Assembly: GCF_007830595.1 (NCBI RefSeq)
Contig: NZ_VLLD01000003.1
Direction: 5' to 3' (one strand)
Length of the DNA stretch: 64,000 nucleotides
DNA from: Treponema_B putidum
Lineage (GTDB): Bacteria; Spirochaetota; Spirochaetia; Treponematales; Treponemataceae
Shown here in pieces: positions 43,213 to 51,588 of the stretch. Under the pieces are notes generated by a model, which was not told where the DNA came from, ran no database searches, and saw nothing but the letters and a program-made list of their open reading frames with translations. The stretch's first letter is position 1; each line of letters starts with the position of its first letter. A program made the translations under genes and the position numbers.

Positions 43213-44274
43213 ATGCTGAATAAAAGTGCTCCCCGAATAAAAACGTTAAAAGGCAGGGCTTGGCTCACCGTTCCTCAGTTTGAAAATCATCTTCTTGATG
43301 AATTGGGAATTCCTCACACGGATATGCCTCTGGGGATTATCCAACTTCCAAAAGATGCATCCGTTTACGGCAATATTATCTACAGGGAAAATTTTCCGAA
43401 AGATATTTTTTGGAGCCGCCTTTGTATGGAGGAACCTTTTATAGCCGAGTTTTCAAGTATAAACGAGGCCGCCGATATTTTACGTTCAATCCAAAGAAAC
43501 TGGGCATTTGTTCCCTTTAACTGTTTTAGGCGGGCGGAACTCATCGAAAAAAAACTTCCATTCATAAGCAAAAAAGAAAGGGCATTTCCCTATGACGTTC
43601 CGTCAGCCGAAATGGGAATCTGGACGCTTTTAAACGAAAATCAAATTTTTGCTTCGGCAAAGACTTCAAGCCCCTTCCCCCGCGGTGAAATTTTCTTTAA
43701 AGAAGATAAGATAAATCCGCCGAGCCGAGCCTACTTAAAAATGTGGGAAGCCTTAAGCCTCTTAAATTTTTACTTAAAAAAATATCAAGAAAAAAACGGC
43801 CTTGCTGAAAAACCCGAAGCTATGCCCGCAGTTTCTTCCGAAAAAAAGAATTCTCTGCCAGCAGCCGGTTCTATCTGCCTCGATGCCGGAGCCTGCCCGG
43901 GAGGCTGGAGCTGGGTGCTGGACAGCTTAGGCTGCAAGATTATCGCAATCGACAGAAGTCCCTTGAGACCCGATTTAATGGCAAAGAAAAATATAGAATT
44001 TATAAAACATGATGCCTTTACCTTAAAGCCGGAAGACATAGGAAAAATAGATTGGCTTTGCTCCGATGTAATTTGTTATCCTCCGAGGCTTTATGATTGG
44101 ATTATAAAATGGATTGACTCGGGCCTTTGCGAAAAATTTATTTGCACAATAAAGATGCAGGGAGAACCCGATAACGAAACCGTTAAAAAGTTTGCAGCAA
44201 TTCCAAACTCGAAGATTGTCCATCTTACGGCAAACAAGCACGAACTAACCTGGCTAAAAGCCCCGTTTATATAA
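43213..44274 (+). CDS. RlmM-like 2'-O-ribose methyltransferase
   Basis: 353-residue SAM-dependent RNA methyltransferase of the FtsJ/RlmM type. Motif I reads LDAGACPGGWSWVL (residues 223-236). The K-D-K-E catalytic set fits K176, D285 (CSDVICYPP), K314 (TIKMQG) and E344 (KHELTW). RlmM modifies C2498 of 23S rRNA in E. coli; this exact target is assumed from similarity. The N-terminal half is a putative RNA-binding region. Confidence 0.82.
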   Translation: MLNKSAPRIKTLKGRAWLTVPQFENHLLDELGIPHTDMPLGIIQLPKDASVYGNIIYRENFPKDIFWSRLCMEEPFIAEFSSINEAADILRSIQRNWAFVPFNCFRRAELIEKKLPFISKKERAFPYDVPSAEMGIWTLLNENQIFASAKTSSPFPRGEIFFKEDKINPPSRAYLKMWEALSLLNFYLKKYQEKNGLAEKPEAMPAVSSEKKNSLPAAGSICLDAGACPGGWSWVLDSLGCKIIAIDRSPLRPDLMAKKNIEFIKHDAFTLKPEDIGKIDWLCSDVICYPPRLYDWIIKWIDSGLCEKFICTIKMQGEPDNETVKKFAAIPNSKIVHLTANKHELTWLKAPFI

Positions 44275-44400
44275 CGGTAAGTTGTTCGGCATCTAAACTT
44301 AGCAATTACCCATTTTTCACAGGAAGTGTGGTGGTTCTGTAAGTAAAACTCTACCACTTATATCACAACCGTCCATGGCGGGTAAAGGCCTAAAACTCGT

Positions 44401-44436
44401 GATTAAAAAATATACAAGGAGGTATATTTTTTAATC
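44401..44436. repeat. Perfect 15-bp inverted repeat with AAGGAG loop
   Basis: 44401-44415 and 44422-44436 are exact reverse complements; the 6-nt loop AAGGAG resembles a ribosome-binding site. It lies about 130 nt after the RlmM-like gene and could terminate it. Confidence 0.75.
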
Positions 44437-44515
44437 GAGCTTCAAGATAGTCTCGAATACTGTTTTGACGCACTGTCGAATTATGCTCCACGTCTGCCGT
44501 AGGTTAGCACTTCGG

Positions 44516-44543
44516 CCGGCGTAGGTTATAGCCTACGTCCGGC
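44516..44543 (-). terminator. GC-rich hairpin downstream of the broken lipoprotein gene
   Basis: CCGGCGTAGG pairs with CCTACGTCCGG allowing one bulged base, loop about 6 nt. It begins about 10 nt past the minus-strand stop at 44554. No T-run follows, so its function as a terminator is doubtful. Confidence 0.4.
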
Positions 44544-44553
44544 ATAGATCAGG

Positions 44554-45519
44554 TTATCGCCACTCCCTATACCATTTGGCATCGGTGTTTTCGAATGTTA
44601 AAGTTCCCGAACGTGTGTCGAGTTTTGCAATGCGGTTTATGTTTGGGTATACAGTATAACCCTGGTACCCCTCTATCGAGCTGAATATTGCACCGTCGTC
44701 GGCGATATACAAGACGCCGTCTTCAAAGCCGATAATGCGCCGTGCCCCATAAAAACGGTCTTGAGGCTCACCCTCAAAACGATACACAGCAGTCCCACTG
44801 CCACCGGGATATTCTATATAGCTTTCTATACCGCCAAAGCCGTACCTGCCCGACTCGGTCATATGGCCGTCTTCGGTGTAGGTGTACTCAAGAACCCCGC
44901 CGTAAAAAATTTTGCTGCCTAAGCCGATGAGATACGGAGCGCCGATCGTAAAAACCATATACACTTTATTCCCGTACGCAAACATATCTTGGCATTGGCC
45001 GCTTTGGTGGGCAATGGCTGGATCACCTGTTATGGGTATAATATCTTTTAAAGGATCCGTTTGGTATATAGGACTTGGAATAACCCCTGAACCGTCAGCA
45101 ATTAGTTTACGCATTCTAAGTCTCTTCACCACTCCATCAGTCTCATACGCGAACAAATACCCGTTATAGGCGGCAATAGCATGATACGAGCCGTCGCTGT
45201 CGGTAAGCAAAACTGCTTTTGGTGTATGGGGAGGAGCAGCATCATCTTTTATTTCGTAGATATTATGGCCTTCGGTAACGTACACCTTTCCCGTTTTTAA
45301 GTCGGTTGTAAGGCCTGTAACATCGACAGCAGGACTGATACTAGTAAGGTTGACCTGTTTATCAGTGCTGCCCTCGCTGGTATACCGCTGTATTTCAAAA
45401 CCGTTGAAACCGTCGTGATATGCTGCATACAGCCGCCCCTTACCGTCCCTCGTACAAAAAAAACTATTACTGGGGGTGTTAGGACCCGGTTGTGTTATCT
45501 CAAGCGGAGTCCCGCTCAT
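44554..45519 (-). CDS. C-terminal half of frameshifted lipoprotein (beta-propeller)
   Basis: 321 codons from the first ATG, but the frame is open upstream to the homopolymer at 45567. The sequence shows repeated blades (GKGRLYAAYHDGFNGFEIQR, KTGKVYVTEGHNIYEI, EDGVLYIADDGAIF), so a propeller fold is likely. Read through the frameshift, it continues directly from the lipoprotein N-terminal part. No ribosome site precedes the internal ATG. Confidence 0.6.
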   Translation of the reverse strand: MSGTPLEITQPGPNTPSNSFFCTRDGKGRLYAAYHDGFNGFEIQRYTSEGSTDKQVNLTSISPAVDVTGLTTDLKTGKVYVTEGHNIYEIKDDAAPPHTPKAVLLTDSDGSYHAIAAYNGYLFAYETDGVVKRLRMRKLIADGSGVIPSPIYQTDPLKDIIPITGDPAIAHQSGQCQDMFAYGNKVYMVFTIGAPYLIGLGSKIFYGGVLEYTYTEDGHMTESGRYGFGGIESYIEYPGGSGTAVYRFEGEPQDRFYGARRIIGFEDGVLYIADDGAIFSSIEGYQGYTVYPNINRIAKLDTRSGTLTFENTDAKWYREWR

Positions 45520-45550
45520 ATTAAGTTTAAACGTGTATGGGTTGGTAGGG

Positions 45551-45979
45551 TCACTTTGTATTGCTGAAAAAAAGTACCGGCCGCATGGACGCTATTACCT
45601 TGTTCAGTTTGACGGCAGCCTCGTTATCGCCGCTTTCTACGGTTAGGCCGGTAAAGCCCGTCCACGTTGCCGACGGGGTTATAATAGAAACCTTTATGTG
45701 CACCGTTTCGCCGACCGGCAGGATTTGCGAAAAAACTTTCGGTTCGTCTTTTTCAAGTCGCTTTGTAATGGGCACGATAGAATTGCCTGTAATGTCGATT
45801 TGCATTGTGCTGTCCGAAAGGTTAGGAAGCCCGTTCGCCCCGATAGACCGCGCCGCACCATTTTCAAAGTCGAGTGTTAATACGCCGTATTCAGGGGCGG
45901 TAAGATTACAGGAAGTTTGCAGTATAAGCGCAGCGGTAAGCAGTGCTGCCGCAAACAGTAAAATAACATTTTTTTTCAT
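45551..45979 (-). CDS. N-terminal half of frameshifted lipoprotein
   Basis: 142 codons. Signal peptide with lipobox LQTSC, then a beta-rich domain (GVLTLDFENGAARS, VHIKVSIITPSATWTGF). It has a strong ribosome site (GAGGAGG) and a good promoter, so it should be expressed. The last few codons after the T7 tract are out of frame with the rest of the ancestral gene. Confidence 0.7.
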   Translation of the reverse strand: MKKNVILLFAAALLTAALILQTSCNLTAPEYGVLTLDFENGAARSIGANGLPNLSDSTMQIDITGNSIVPITKRLEKDEPKVFSQILPVGETVHIKVSIITPSATWTGFTGLTVESGDNEAAVKLNKVIASMRPVLFFSNTK

Positions 45980-46085
45980 AAGTTTCCTCCTCGTACCGTA
46001 AAAGGTATAACTGCCGGCTTTCCGTGCCGGTACATAAAGTTGAAAGCGAGCGGCGCCGTCTTAAGCCACAAGGTTCAACAACGAT
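45980..46085 (-). promoter_or_regulatory. Structured 5' leader of the lipoprotein gene
   Basis: About 105 nt between the predicted start site and the ATG. GTTGAA/TTCAAC (46039-46044 with 46074-46079) could enclose a GC-rich palindrome (CGGCGCCG), and CCGGC/GCCGG forms a second hairpin closer to the ribosome site. No riboswitch class is recognised. Confidence 0.4.
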
Positions 46086-46091
46086 ACTTAT

Positions 46092-46120
46092 AGTATAAGG
46101 CAAAGTACCGATAAAATCAA
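46092..46120 (-). promoter_or_regulatory. Promoter of the lipoprotein gene
   Basis: Minus-strand TTGATT (46120-46115), 17-nt spacer, TATACT (46097-46092). Beyond it, to 46308, I see no further gene or structure. Confidence 0.6.
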
Positions 46121-46308
46121 TAAGTTTATTCCCGGCGTTTTTGTAGGGGAAAAGAGATGCACTTGTCAGACGCAAGTTTGTTTTTTGTTTTTCAGTGTTC
46201 TAAAATTTTTAATACATGCCCCTCTCTCACATTTTTAGCAATGCTACACAGTAATCCGCATATTTTCTACAGGGCAAGACATTTGCAGGTGTATTCCAAT
46301 CTTATTAC

Positions 46309-46953
46309 TTACTTACCGAAAAAGCTGCGCTGCCCTGCTTTTACCCATCGGCCGGGACTTCGGGACAAGACCGGTGAAGCTATCTGATTGCATAACCAAT
46401 CGGCAAAAACCTCATCTTCAAAACCTTCTAATTTTACCAAAAGCGTTTGCACACCGGGGAGCTCGGTCTTTCTTACGGCATCAACCGTTTCTTCTGCAAT
46501 ACGGGAAAAGGCGGCAGAGGCTGCCGAAATATTAGGATTACCGCAAGGAATATCCGCATCACGGTGAACAAAGATTAGCCGGCCTTGAGCTTTTTTAATA
46601 TAGTAGTTCTTTAAAACAAGGGAAAGAGCTGCATTCGCAGAAACAAGATCGCTTATCGTCTTGTCTATAGAAAGGGCATCCGTCCCCGGATATATTTTGG
46701 AATAAGCAGGAGCATCAAAAATCAAAATTGATGTATCGGCCGCAATATTTATGTTTTTTAATTTAAGAGGAATAGCCTGAAGCGAAAAAAGAGATGAGCG
46801 GTTCCATTCTATTTCGGTAGTAACACCGCTTTCTTTATTATCTTCTTTATACTCCGAACTCAAACAAACCTTTAAGCCCTTATCTCTAAGTTTATTCGCA
46901 AGCTCTTGCGAAAACTTTAATCTATTATCCGTAATAAAAATTCCTGAATCCAT
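46309..46953 (-). CDS. SDR-like Rossmann-fold protein lacking catalytic residues
   Basis: 214 residues. Alternating strands and helices (GIFITDNRLKFSQELANKLRDKG, TSILIFDAP, GRLIFVHRD, SAASAAFSRIAEETVDAVR) resemble a short-chain dehydrogenase fold. The glycine-rich TGxxxGxG loop and the YxxxK pair are missing, so enzymatic activity is doubtful. No ribosome site; a promoter -10 box lies 6 nt upstream. Treat as hypothetical. Confidence 0.6.
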   Translation of the reverse strand: MDSGIFITDNRLKFSQELANKLRDKGLKVCLSSEYKEDNKESGVTTEIEWNRSSLFSLQAIPLKLKNINIAADTSILIFDAPAYSKIYPGTDALSIDKTISDLVSANAALSLVLKNYYIKKAQGRLIFVHRDADIPCGNPNISAASAAFSRIAEETVDAVRKTELPGVQTLLVKLEGFEDEVFADWLCNQIASPVLSRSPGRWVKAGQRSFFGK

Positions 46954-46959
46954 AGCTTG

Positions 46960-46989
46960 AATATACCATAATTAACTATCTGCCGTCAA
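46960..46989 (-). promoter_or_regulatory. Candidate promoter for the 46953 gene, leaderless geometry
   Basis: Minus-strand TTGACG (46989-46984), 18-nt spacer, TATATT (46965-46960), then 6 nt to the ATG. Confidence 0.45.
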
Positions 46990-47018
46990 TGACTGAATTC
47001 AATCCATAAAATAGCAGT

Positions 47019-47903
47019 TTACTTTATTTTTTGTTTAAAACCGAGACCGTAAACTTCCTGCATATCGCAGACCATAATAAAAGCCTTTTCGTCTATTTCG
47101 GTTATTATTTCTTTTGCTCTGACAAACTGGGCACGGCTTACGACACAGAGCAGCACAGGGCGATCCTGTCTTGAATACATGCCTTCTCCTTTGAGGAGGG
47201 TCACGCCTCTTTCCAGCTTGCTCATAAGAGCATCTCCGATTTCATCCGGCTTGGAACTTACAATAAAAAAGCCCTTAAAATAACCGAAGCCGTCAAGAAT
47301 CATATCCGCTATCTTGGTGCAAAAGAAAAGAGCTATTAAAGAATACAGCGAAGTATTGGGGTTATTGTCTACAACGCCCGCAAAGATAACTATTACAAAA
47401 TCGGCTATAGCCATTCCCTTTGCAATGCTTAATCCGGGAAAATGCTTGTTTACAATAGCACCGGCAAGGTCGGTTCCGCCTGTAGTGGCGCCGCGCTTAA
47501 ATACAATCCCCAAGCCCAAACCTAAAAGAATTCCTCCGAAGGTCGCCTGTAAAAAAAGATCATCGGTAAACACAAAGTCTTGGGGCAAAATAGCCAGAAC
47601 CCCCGACAGCACCAAAATAGACAAAAGGGTAAAAACAGCGGACTTTTTACCTAGAAGTTTTGCTCCAAAAATAAATAAAGGAACATTTATAATTAAATTC
47701 GATATGTAAACTCTTATACCTGTCAGTTTTTCGATTGCAACCGACAAGCCGCTGACACCGCCCGGTGCAATTGTTCCGGGTATAAGAAAAAACTGTAAAG
47801 CTGCGGCAGCTATTATACTTCCGACAGTAACCCAAAAAGTATCCAGCAACGCACCTATAACAAATTTTGTAGAAATATGTTTGGCAGGTAATATTTTATT
47901 CAT
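47019..47903 (-). CDS. YitT family membrane protein (DUF2179)
   Basis: 294 residues with about five or six N-terminal membrane helices (DUF161-type, with PGGVSGLSVAIEKLTG and GGTDLAGAIVNKHFPG) and a C-terminal DUF2179 soluble domain (GVTLLKGEGMYSRQDRPVLLCVVSR). The family function is unknown. ATG 47903 is chosen because GGAG lies upstream. The frame's earlier start adds a leader that overlaps the promoter. Confidence 0.87.
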   Translation of the reverse strand: MNKILPAKHISTKFVIGALLDTFWVTVGSIIAAAALQFFLIPGTIAPGGVSGLSVAIEKLTGIRVYISNLIINVPLFIFGAKLLGKKSAVFTLLSILVLSGVLAILPQDFVFTDDLFLQATFGGILLGLGLGIVFKRGATTGGTDLAGAIVNKHFPGLSIAKGMAIADFVIVIFAGVVDNNPNTSLYSLIALFFCTKIADMILDGFGYFKGFFIVSSKPDEIGDALMSKLERGVTLLKGEGMYSRQDRPVLLCVVSRAQFVRAKEIITEIDEKAFIMVCDMQEVYGLGFKQKIK

Positions 47904-47931
47904 AATATAATTCTCCAAATACGGAATTTTT

Positions 47932-47960
47932 ATTACACATAATTGACACAAAACTTTCAA
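47932..47960 (-). promoter_or_regulatory. Candidate promoter for the YitT gene
   Basis: Minus-strand TTGAAA (47960-47955), 17-nt spacer, TGTAAT (47937-47932), about 29 nt before the ATG. Confidence 0.45.
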
Positions 47961-48031
47961 TTAAAAAGGATAGTACATTATTTTTAAAAAAAAATCAACT
48001 GCACGAATGCCGGCTGGAAAGCAGGCTAGAA

Positions 48032-48054
48032 AGACGGCTTTCGATAAGCCGTCT
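48032..48054 (-). terminator. Terminator after the YgjP-like gene
   Basis: Perfect 9-bp stem AGACGGCTT/AAGCCGTCT with a 5-nt loop; TTTCT follows on the minus strand. Confidence 0.65.
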
Positions 48055-48113
48055 ATATTAAGCGGCTTAAAACTCCGATTCTAACGCAGGCGTATCAGAC
48101 TAAACCTTACACC

Positions 48114-48809
48114 CTAATAATCGTCAGAATTTAATAGTTTAACTCTTTCTTTCCAATCGGGGAGGTATTTGGTCATATATCGCTTAAAACGGTCGTTGTG
48201 GAGCCTTTCCTTAAAATGAACAAGTTCGTGCACCAGCACCATTTCGGCACATTCGCAAGGAAGAGCTGCTAGTTTTGTGTTTAAGGTAACTATTCCCGTA
48301 TAAGAATTGCAGGAACCCCATTTGCTTTTCATATCTCGGTATTTTATTTCAGAGGCGGATTCTTTTATCTTAGCTTCCCAAAAGGGCAAGATTTCTTCAA
48401 CATAAAGCTCCAATTCTTTTTTATAAAGGCGGTTCAAAATTGAATGCCGCTTTTTAGGATCGGCTCCGGAAGGTTCTTTTAAATAGATAAAGTCATCATC
48501 GGCTGCAACGCTTGCATTTTTTTTAGCCCGTAGTATTTTAATTTTATATTCTGTACCCCATAAACTTACCGTTGATCCGTCCCTTAGAGAAGTTTTTAAA
48601 TTCTTTTTAGCAATTTTTTCTTCAATACGGGTTTGATGTTTTTTTATCCACGCAATGTTTTCTTTTACAAAGTCCAAAGCCTTGATTTGAGAATAATTTT
48701 TTGGAACATGGATGCAGGGAACGGCCGTCTTAGGCGATATTGTAAGCCTCAGCTTCCGGCCCTTAGATTCTGTCCATTCAATTTCCGTTTCTTCTATTTT
48801 AATAAGCAT
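48114..48809 (-). CDS. YgjP-like zinc metallopeptidase-domain protein (DUF45)
   Basis: 231 residues. The zinc motif HELVH (194-198) and a third ligand H204 in ERLHNDRF are present, preceded by the family marker KSKWGSC (161-167). These match the YgjP/WLM group related to SprT. AAGGA precedes the ATG. It begins about 20 nt after the DUF2804 gene, so they are probably cotranscribed. The biological substrate is unknown. Confidence 0.88.
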   Translation of the reverse strand: MLIKIEETEIEWTESKGRKLRLTISPKTAVPCIHVPKNYSQIKALDFVKENIAWIKKHQTRIEEKIAKKNLKTSLRDGSTVSLWGTEYKIKILRAKKNASVAADDDFIYLKEPSGADPKKRHSILNRLYKKELELYVEEILPFWEAKIKESASEIKYRDMKSKWGSCNSYTGIVTLNTKLAALPCECAEMVLVHELVHFKERLHNDRFKRYMTKYLPDWKERVKLLNSDDY

Positions 48810-48828
48810 TTTCCCAATCCTTAGAACA

Positions 48829-49905
48829 TCAAATTCTGAGATTATATTTCTTTGTTATGCCAGGGAAGTTTTTTAGTCTTAACTCTTCTCCGTCAGCAGT
48901 CAGCAGGGTACCTTCAAAATGGCCGTAAACCGTATTGTATTCCGTCCTAAAAAGACCGGTATTTACCCTTTTGTAATTTTTTGAAATAGGATAGAACACA
49001 AGGTCTACCATACTTTCGGTGTCCTGTATTATCCATTTTCCCATTATACCGAAGGGGCGGGTTATTTTAACCGGAGGAAGAGGCGTACGCTTTCCGTCAT
49101 ATAGCATTATATTATCATTGTGTTTATTACTGTCCGGAGCAATAGAACTTGCAAGATAAAAGACCAACGGCTTGTCATCCAGTTTACCGAGTCCGTTTAC
49201 GAGAGTGCGTTTTGAGCTAAAGCCTGTGTAAGACTTTCTAACATCAAAGACACCAACGGATGTTTCTTTTTTTAGCTGAATATCTTCGTTATAACCCAAA
49301 CTTACCCAGCCCTTTACCGTTCCTGTCTGCATGTACATGGCCATACACCGCCGGCTTACGTAGTTGGGAATTACGCACGAAAAGTCCAAAGCTTCTTTAT
49401 CCCGAATATCAAGATCCAGACGTCCCTCGCATGAAGGGCGGGAGTCATGGGCTGAAAAGTCGAAGTCGGCATGCAGCTTCCCGTGGGAAAGACGCGAAAA
49501 AATACGGGCATATCTATATGATTTACGGCAAGCCGTAACGCTATATTTTATGTGCATCGGAATATGAATAAAGCCGCCCGGCAAGTACTGCCGATAGGCA
49601 TATTTTTGCTGAGTTTTACGAACCCAAAAAGTAGTTTCCATAAAGGAGAAAATATAGCACGAAAAAAAGATTATTTCTCCTATTACTTCGTCATCGCAAA
49701 ATAGGAACCTCATTGTTCCCGAAATACGTCCGTTGGTAATTATTCTAGGAATGGGCAGATTACCGAAAACCCGATAAAGCCCTTTTATATCAAATTTTTT
49801 AAAGCAGCCTGAAAAAGTACCGAAATTCGGTTTTCCGTTTTGTACAGGTCTATCGGGAGCAGGCTCTATCTTGCGTGTGTACAAGTCATCATTAACCATG
49901 GGCAT
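48829..49905 (-). CDS. DUF2804 domain protein
   Basis: 358-residue beta-rich protein with no signal peptide. Blocks such as NGKPNFGTFSG at the N-terminus, CVIPNYVSRRCMAMY in the middle and the C-terminal WIIQDTESMVDLVFYP and YGHFEGTLLTADGE fit DUF2804. Function unknown; some relatives have been linked to lipid-type barrels. Two ATGs (49905 and 49899) are possible starts; no ribosome site decides. Confidence 0.75.
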   Translation of the reverse strand: MPMVNDDLYTRKIEPAPDRPVQNGKPNFGTFSGCFKKFDIKGLYRVFGNLPIPRIITNGRISGTMRFLFCDDEVIGEIIFFSCYIFSFMETTFWVRKTQQKYAYRQYLPGGFIHIPMHIKYSVTACRKSYRYARIFSRLSHGKLHADFDFSAHDSRPSCEGRLDLDIRDKEALDFSCVIPNYVSRRCMAMYMQTGTVKGWVSLGYNEDIQLKKETSVGVFDVRKSYTGFSSKRTLVNGLGKLDDKPLVFYLASSIAPDSNKHNDNIMLYDGKRTPLPPVKITRPFGIMGKWIIQDTESMVDLVFYPISKNYKRVNTGLFRTEYNTVYGHFEGTLLTADGEELRLKNFPGITKKYNLRI

Positions 49906-49946
49906 AATGTTAGCACAATTTTTAAAAAAATAAAAGCCTTTTTACC

Positions 49947-51533
49947 TTAATAATTTTTCAAAATACTTGCGAGTTTTTCTTTGCCGATGGTTTTCATAAA
50001 GCCTGCTAGACGAGGACCCTGATCCTTTGAAACAAGGGCTTGATAGACGGCAACAAACATTTGCTTGGGTTCTAAGCCGCATTCCTTTGCCGCATCGTAG
50101 AGGGCTGTCGAAAAAGTTTTTTCATCCATCTCGTCCATTTTGGGTAAAAGGGAATCCCTTATCGTTTTAATAGCCTTTGTTTCTGCCTCGGAAAGTTCAG
50201 CCTTTGAGCCGTCAGCTCTTAAAACAAACTTAAACTCTTCGGGAGCACCCCCGTCCGTGATCCAGTTCCAAGCACATTCGGCACGGGATCTCAGCCTATC
50301 GGCTTGGGCAGGCTTTATATCGGGAAGCCCCTTTATTACGGCTTCAATATCGCCCGAATTTATCTGTAAAAGATTGCATAAATGCCTAAACGGAATTTGA
50401 TAGGAAATACACTCAGGCATTCCGTCTATTTGAGAAAGCTCATAGATTCTATATTCTTTTTCGAAGGTCTCATCGTTTTTAGCCTTTTCGGTCTTCCAAG
50501 CAATGCGCTCGGTTTTATCATAGTCTTCGTAAATCTTAATTACATCAAGGTCAAAACTGATAACGAATTCGGTGTTTGGCCTTGTCCCCGCAAAAAGATA
50601 GCGGGCAACTTCGGGCTGGTAAACTTCAAGTACTTCGGCAAGGCTTACAACCTTTCCCTTAGAAGAAGCCATCTTTCCGGGCACTCCCTTTAAACCGATA
50701 AAATCATAGCGGAAACTTACAGGGGCAGGCCAGTTATAAATACGGTTAGAAACCAAGCTTGCCGTATCAAAGGAGCCGCCTTGCGAATGATGATCCTTTC
50801 CGGCCGGCTCAAAAACCGTTTTTTCAAAAGCCCAGCGCATGGGCCAGTCAACCCTCCACCCCAACTTTACGGATTTTGCCTTACGAAGATCCAAGGCTTC
50901 ACAATGGCCGCATTCGCAAGAATATTTAAGCGTCCAGTCATTGTCCCATGATTCTATCTTCGTAGTGTCCTTATTACATGCCGTGCAAAAAACGGAGACC
51001 GGCCAGTATTCTTCGGTAATTTTATGCGACTCATCTCGATAAGTATTTAAAATGTCTTTAAGCTCTTCCCTGTTATCCAAGGCTTTTTTCATTCCTTCAG
51101 CATACATTCCCTTTTGATAGCGTTCAGCCTGATACAGATATTCAGGATAAATGCCGACTCGGGGCAAAACGGCTTCTACATCATGCTCGTGGTGGCGGGC
51201 ATAGTTTTCATCCCTCTCAAAAGTATCGGGAACCATCGTAATCGGATAGCGGAGATATTTTTCCAAAACTTCGGGCTTGGGCATATTTGCAGGAACTTTT
51301 CGGAATACATCATAGTCATCCCAAGAATAGATAAAGCGTACATTTTTTCCGCGGGAGCGAAGGGCACGCACAACCAAATCGACGGAAATAATTTCGCGGA
51401 AATTTCCTACATGCACGGTTCCCGAAGGAGTTATACCTGAAGCACAGGTATAAACATCGAGGTCACCCCTCTCTCTTATTATTTTTTCGGCAGTCTGATC
51501 CGCCCAATGTAACAGTTTCTTTTCATTTGACAT
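49947..51533 (-). CDS. lysS: Class I lysyl-tRNA synthetase
   Basis: Charges tRNA-Lys. The 528 residues belong to the class I (archaeal-type) LysRS, not the common bacterial class II enzyme: the HIGH counterpart is HVGN (41-44) and the KMSKS counterpart is KMASS (287-291). Paired CxxC-type cysteines (183/186, 206/208/211) could bind zinc. Spirochetes are known to carry this form, probably by ancient transfer. ATG 51533 is preferred because the N-terminus and a GGAAG site fit; earlier in-frame starts lie in the promoter. Confidence 0.95.
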   Translation of the reverse strand: MSNEKKLLHWADQTAEKIIRERGDLDVYTCASGITPSGTVHVGNFREIISVDLVVRALRSRGKNVRFIYSWDDYDVFRKVPANMPKPEVLEKYLRYPITMVPDTFERDENYARHHEHDVEAVLPRVGIYPEYLYQAERYQKGMYAEGMKKALDNREELKDILNTYRDESHKITEEYWPVSVFCTACNKDTTKIESWDNDWTLKYSCECGHCEALDLRKAKSVKLGWRVDWPMRWAFEKTVFEPAGKDHHSQGGSFDTASLVSNRIYNWPAPVSFRYDFIGLKGVPGKMASSKGKVVSLAEVLEVYQPEVARYLFAGTRPNTEFVISFDLDVIKIYEDYDKTERIAWKTEKAKNDETFEKEYRIYELSQIDGMPECISYQIPFRHLCNLLQINSGDIEAVIKGLPDIKPAQADRLRSRAECAWNWITDGGAPEEFKFVLRADGSKAELSEAETKAIKTIRDSLLPKMDEMDEKTFSTALYDAAKECGLEPKQMFVAVYQALVSKDQGPRLAGFMKTIGKEKLASILKNY

Positions 51534-51549
51534 AATTTCTTCCTTAAAA

Positions 51550-51569
51550 CGCTTAGATTCGCTTAGATT
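51550..51569 (-). repeat. Tandem 10-bp repeat in the lysS leader
   Basis: CGCTTAGATT occurs twice in direct succession (51550-51559 and 51560-51569), between the lysS promoter and its start codon. Confidence 0.8.
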
Positions 51570-51588
51570 ATAAAAAAATAAACAGGAT

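Larger units (their letters stand above)
44275..44553. other. Intergenic region with two hairpins
   Basis: About 280 nt with no convincing gene. It contains a perfect AT-rich inverted repeat (44401-44436) and a GC-rich hairpin (44516-44543). GTAGGTTA recurs at 44500-44507 and 44521-44528, which looks like duplicated or eroded sequence next to the GC-richer lipoprotein region. Confidence 0.6.
44554..45979 (-). pseudogene. Lipoprotein gene split by a frameshift at a 7-nt homopolymer
   Basis: The 45979-45551 frame stops 15 codons after the Met-Arg-Pro-Val segment. The next frame starts just at T7 (A7 on the plus strand, 45567-45573). With six Ts the reading would be VLFSAIQSDPTNPYTFKLN, continuing seamlessly into the propeller half and giving one protein of about 475 residues. 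Possible causes are real inactivation, slippage-based switching or a sequencing error. The gene is GC-richer than its neighbours. Confidence 0.75.

Noticed and set aside
44275..44553. tRNA or small RNA gene in the intergenic region
   Set aside because: No cloverleaf, anticodon arm or CCA-adjacent acceptor stem could be drawn; only simple hairpins are seen.
45567..45573. Programmed -1 ribosomal frameshift at the T7 tract
   Set aside because: The downstream frame needs a +1 (or -2) shift, not the -1 shift expected at a slippery U-run. Indel in the run is a simpler explanation.
45561..46001. Plus-strand open frame of 146 codons opposite the lipoprotein gene
   Set aside because: Antisense shadow; it follows the GC-rich lipoprotein region and has no start signals.
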